From NCBI GenBank assembly GCA_030831315.1, contig JAURLI010000063.1, forward strand, positions 1-51,352: DNA of 51,352 nucleotides, read 5' to 3'. Positions 48,311 through 51,352 of the stretch are shown here, piece after piece. This stretch comes from Alphaproteobacteria bacterium (GTDB taxonomy: Bacteria; Pseudomonadota; Alphaproteobacteria; SMXQ01). The position numbers and the translations under genes were made by a program. Every line of letters starts with the position of its first letter. Position 1 is the stretch's first letter. The notes beneath the pieces were generated by a model that was not told where the DNA came from, did not search any database, and saw nothing but the letters and a program-made list of their open reading frames with translations.

Positions 48311-48663
48311 AGGGCCGGGCGACACTTTTCTGCATCTGCCTCGCCGTTGCGGTGGGCTTCGGACTGTTCCACGTCAAATACAAGGTTCAGGCGCTGGAAG
48401 AAGAACTCGCGCGCCTCAATGGCCAGATCGTCCACGAGCAGGAGCAGCTGCACGTTCTGCGCGCCGAATGGGCCTACCTCAACCGGCCCGAGCGGCTCGA
48501 AGATTTGAACGGCCGCTTCCTCGGCCTCGCCCCGGTGATGCCCGCCCAGCTCGGCCGCCTGACCGACCTGCCGACGCGCCCGGTCGAGGAAACCGAACAG
48601 GGTGAGAACGAGGAAACGACGAAACCCGCCATCGGTGCGATCAAGACGGGGGCCGCGCGATGA
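48307..48663 (+). CDS. ftsL: Cell division protein FtsL
   Basis: FtsL of 118 residues has a membrane helix (about residues 5-22) and a leucine-zipper-like coiled coil ([20 protein letters not shown]). It joins FtsB and FtsQ to activate FtsWI at the septum. The call rests on topology and position between rsmH and ftsI; sequence conservation is low. It overlaps both neighbours by four bases. Confidence 0.9.
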   Translation: MKGRATLFCICLAVAVGFGLFHVKYKVQALEEELARLNGQIVHEQEQLHVLRAEWAYLNRPERLEDLNGRFLGLAPVMPAQLGRLTDLPTRPVEETEQGENEETTKPAIGAIKTGAAR

Positions 48664-50399
48664 GCATTCTCTTCGGTACCCGCCACACCCGCACCAACAT
48701 CGACGGCATTGCCAAACAGGCGCTGGAAACCGGACGCACGCGCATCCTGGTTGCCGGCGCGCTTTTCTCGCTCGCCTTCCTTGCCATCGGCCTGCGTCTT
48801 GCCGACGTCACGATCGTCAAGCCCACGGGCGAGCCTCGCCTCGCCACCAACAAGCGCACACCCGCCTTTGCCGCCGGCCGCGCCGACATCGTCGATCGCA
48901 ACGGCGTGTTGCTTGCGACCTCGCTCAACACCGCATCGCTCTACGCCAATCCGCGCCAGATCCTCGATGCGCGCGAGGCCGCCGACAAGCTCGCCCGCGT
49001 CCTGCCCGGCATCACCGCGGGCGAAGCGATGAGCAAGCTGTCGTCCGACCGCTCCTTCGTCTGGCTCAAGCGCCACCTGACGCCGCGCCAGCAATACGCG
49101 GTCAACGCGCTCGGCATTCCCGGCCTCTATTTCCAGCGCGAAGAGCGCCGCGTTTATCCGCAGGGCAAACTCTTCGCCCACGTTCTTGGCTTTGCCGGAA
49201 CGGACGGTACGGGCCTGACCGGCATCGAAAAAACTTTCGACGACACTCTGCGGTCCGGCGCTGCCCCCGTCAGGCTGTCGGTCGATGCCCGCGTGCAGCA
49301 CATCCTGCACCAGGAACTTCAGGCCGCCGTGACGGCTTTCCGCGCCGACGGCGCCGCGGCAATGGTGATGGATGCGAAGAGCGGCGAAATCATCGCGCTG
49401 GTGTCCCTGCCCGATTTCGATCCGAACCTTCCCAATGCGATCCCGCAGAAAGCCGCCTTCAATCGCACCACCCTCGGCGTCTACGAGATGGGATCGACCT
49501 TCAAGATCTTCACGACAGCGATGGCGCTCGACAGCGGCGCATCGAAAATGGCGAGCAGCTACGACGCCTCCAAGCCGATCCGCATCGCGCGCTTCGTCAT
49601 CACCGATTACCACGGCAAGAACCGCTGGCTGACGGTGCCGGAAATCTTCATCTACTCGTCCAACATCGGCACGGTGAAGATGGCGCTCGAAGTCGGCACG
49701 AAGCGCCAGCAGGACTACCTGCGCCGCCTCGGCCTGCTTGCACCCGCGGCCATCGAACTGCCCGAAGTCGGCTCGCCGCTGATGCCTTCGCCCTGGCGCG
49801 AGATCAACACCATGACCATCTCGTTTGGCCACGGCGTCGCGGTGACGCCGGTGCAGCTTGCCCAGGCGACGGCCGCCGTGGTCAACGGCGGCATCCTGCC
49901 GAAAGCGACGCTGCTGAAGCCCGCCAAGGATGCCGCGATCCCCGGCACGCGCGTCCTCAAGCCGCAGACCTCGCGCGACATGCGCAGGCTCATGCGCCTC
50001 GTCGTCACCGACGGCACCGGCACCAAGGCCGAAGCCAAGGGTTATTTCGTCGGCGGCAAGACCGGCACCGCCGAAAAGATAGGTGCGCGCGGCTACCGCG
50101 CCAAGGCACTGGTGTCGTCTTTCGCCGGCGCCTTCCCGATCGACGACCCGCGCTATGTCGTGCTCGCCATCGTCGACGAACCGCACGGAAACAAGCAGTC
50201 CTTCGGCTATGCCACCGGCGGCTGGGTGGCCGCGCCGGTGATCAAGCGCTTCGTCGAACGCGCGGCGCCCCTGCTCGGTATCGCGCCGCGCGCATCAGAT
50301 TCACCGGAGGTCGCGCGCATTCTCGACCTCAAGCTTCCCGTGGCCGCCAAGTCCAAGACCAAGGACCGGCAAGGGAGCGACCAAAATGCGTCTTATTGA
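48660..50399 (+). CDS. ftsI: Septal peptidoglycan transpeptidase FtsI (PBP3)
   Basis: FtsI of 579 residues cross-links peptidoglycan at the division site. It has an N-terminal membrane anchor (about 32-55), a PBP dimerisation domain, and the transpeptidase domain with MGSTFK (Ser279), SSN in IYSSNIGT, and KTGT (Lys467). The C-terminal tail is Lys-rich. Its 3' end overlaps murE by 14 bases. Confidence 0.96.
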   Translation: MSILFGTRHTRTNIDGIAKQALETGRTRILVAGALFSLAFLAIGLRLADVTIVKPTGEPRLATNKRTPAFAAGRADIVDRNGVLLATSLNTASLYANPRQILDAREAADKLARVLPGITAGEAMSKLSSDRSFVWLKRHLTPRQQYAVNALGIPGLYFQREERRVYPQGKLFAHVLGFAGTDGTGLTGIEKTFDDTLRSGAAPVRLSVDARVQHILHQELQAAVTAFRADGAAAMVMDAKSGEIIALVSLPDFDPNLPNAIPQKAAFNRTTLGVYEMGSTFKIFTTAMALDSGASKMASSYDASKPIRIARFVITDYHGKNRWLTVPEIFIYSSNIGTVKMALEVGTKRQQDYLRRLGLLAPAAIELPEVGSPLMPSPWREINTMTISFGHGVAVTPVQLAQATAAVVNGGILPKATLLKPAKDAAIPGTRVLKPQTSRDMRRLMRLVVTDGTGTKAEAKGYFVGGKTGTAEKIGARGYRAKALVSSFAGAFPIDDPRYVVLAIVDEPHGNKQSFGYATGGWVAAPVIKRFVERAAPLLGIAPRASDSPEVARILDLKLPVAAKSKTKDRQGSDQNASY

Positions 50400-51352
50400 C
50401 CTGATCGGAAAAGAAGGAATCCTTTTGGCGAAGAACGAGGCAGCACGGACCATCGACATTACCGGGATCGCGTCTGATTCGCGCGAGGTCCGCCCGGGCT
50501 GCCTGTTTGCCGCCCTGCCCGGCCATGCCCGCGACGGCCGCGCCTTCGTCAAGGATGCCGTCTCTCGCGGCGCCGTCGCGCTGCTGGCGCCGGCCGGCAC
50601 GAAGGCGCTTCTCGATTCGGGCGAATATGCCGATCTCGCCGATCTGCCCGTCGTCGAAGATGCGGAACCGCGCCGCCGCTTCGCCCTGATGGCGGCACGT
50701 TTCTACGACGCCCAGCCCGAGGTGACCGCTGCCGTCACCGGCACCAACGGCAAGACCTCGGTCGCGAGCTTTACCCGCCAGATCTGGGCGCACATGGGCA
50801 TTCCTGCCGCCTCTCTCGGCACGCTTGGGGTTTCGTCTCCCGGCTTCGAGGAGCCGGGCGCCCTGACCACGCCCGATCCCGCGCGCCTGCACGCCACGCT
50901 CGCGCGTCTTGCGCGCGACGGCGTCAGCCACCTGTGCATGGAAGCCTCCTCGCACGGCATCGAGCAATTCCGTCTCGACGGCGTGAAGCTCGTCGCCGCA
51001 GCCTTCACCAACCTGACGCGCGATCATCTCGATTATCACGGCACCGAGGAAAACTACTTCGCCGCCAAGGCGCGCCTGTTTACCGACCTGCTGCCCATCG
51101 ACGGCATCGCCGTACTCAATGCCGACATTCCGCAATACGCGGCGCTGTCGGGAATCGCCGCGCGCCGCGGCCATCGCGTGCTGGCCTACGGCCTGCATGG
51201 CCACGACATCGGCATCCGCCGCGCGCGCCCGAACGGGCTCGGCCAGCTCGCGTCCCTCGATATCGCGGGACGCTCCCATGACGTCCATGTTCCGCTCGTC
51301 GGCGGCTTCCAGTTGCACAACGTCGCCTGCGCGCTCGGCCTGGCGCTTGCCA
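50386..51352 (+). CDS. murE: UDP-MurNAc-tripeptide synthetase MurE (partial, runs off the right edge)
   Basis: MurE adds the third residue (normally meso-diaminopimelate in this group) to UDP-MurNAc-L-Ala-D-Glu. The first 322 residues are present. They include the N-terminal domain with GIASDSREVRPGCLFAALPG, the ATP-binding VTGTNGKTS, and MEASSHGIEQ and FTNLTRDHLDYHGT with metal and substrate ligands. AAGGGAG precedes ATG 50386, which lies inside the end of ftsI. The DNPR motif that shows the diaminopimelate preference would lie beyond the window. Confidence 0.95.
   Translation, partial: MRLIDLIGKEGILLAKNEAARTIDITGIASDSREVRPGCLFAALPGHARDGRAFVKDAVSRGAVALLAPAGTKALLDSGEYADLADLPVVEDAEPRRRFALMAARFYDAQPEVTAAVTGTNGKTSVASFTRQIWAHMGIPAASLGTLGVSSPGFEEPGALTTPDPARLHATLARLARDGVSHLCMEASSHGIEQFRLDGVKLVAAAFTNLTRDHLDYHGTEENYFAAKARLFTDLLPIDGIAVLNADIPQYAALSGIAARRGHRVLAYGLHGHDIGIRRARPNGLGQLASLDIAGRSHDVHVPLVGGFQLHNVACALGLALA

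Noticed and set aside
48474-50186. Minus-strand open frame opposite ftsI
   Set aside because: It is a shadow of ftsI. The translation is Arg/Gly/Asp-rich without domains.

Overview
The window looks like a chromosome segment from a high-GC alphaproteobacterium, probably of the Rhodospirillales type; this placement is inference. The signs are a permuted two-piece tmRNA gene, an alpha-type SspB next to it, ThyX instead of ThyA, DUF4169 and ribbon-helix-helix companions of class I fumarase, and the gene content of the hflKC-degP, ilv-leu and mre blocks.

Positions 1 to about 7,700 are an accessory region with lower and uneven base composition. It holds an FMN-dependent alpha-hydroxy-acid dehydrogenase, two exported proteins (one like a periplasmic ClpP-fold protein), a replication-initiator-like protein with HUH and Tyr-x-x-Lys motifs, a fatty-acid-hydroxylase-type membrane enzyme, and a small cluster made of a MerR-like regulator and two orphan proteins. 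The non-coding parts are rich in structure. Two related tracts of three 9-bp repeats bracket the Rep-like gene. Two strong hairpins lie downstream of it. An orphan tRNA-Lys-like 3' half precedes the MerR-like cluster, and GGACA/TGTCC inverted repeats and iterations run through that cluster. No integrase or transposase is visible in the window. The region ends near an intact tRNA-Lys(CTT) gene.

From 7.75 to 30 kb the genes are mostly housekeeping and mostly on the minus strand. They are the cell-shape operon mreB-mreC-mreD-mrdA-rodA, the branched-chain amino acid genes ilvB-ilvN-ilvC-leuA, DUF1015-miaA, the membrane quality-control cluster hflK-hflC-DUF2065-degP, mrp on the plus strand, an enolase-superfamily enzyme, a small Mpo1-like membrane protein, and thyX.

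From 30 to 45 kb come the tmRNA gene and its proteolysis adaptor sspB, then class I fumarase, an alpha/beta hydrolase, a ribbon-helix-helix protein, a large AsmA-family protein, DUF4169, a fused 5-oxoprolinase/hydantoinase, a TPR protein with a glycosyltransferase-9-like tail, an amidohydrolase, and a TctC-type binding protein.

From 45 kb to the end are an AmpD-like amidase, RNase P RNA, and the start of the division and cell-wall (dcw) cluster: mraZ-rsmH-ftsL-ftsI-murE. Four MraZ-type operator repeats with exact 10-bp spacing stand upstream of mraZ. murE runs off the right edge.
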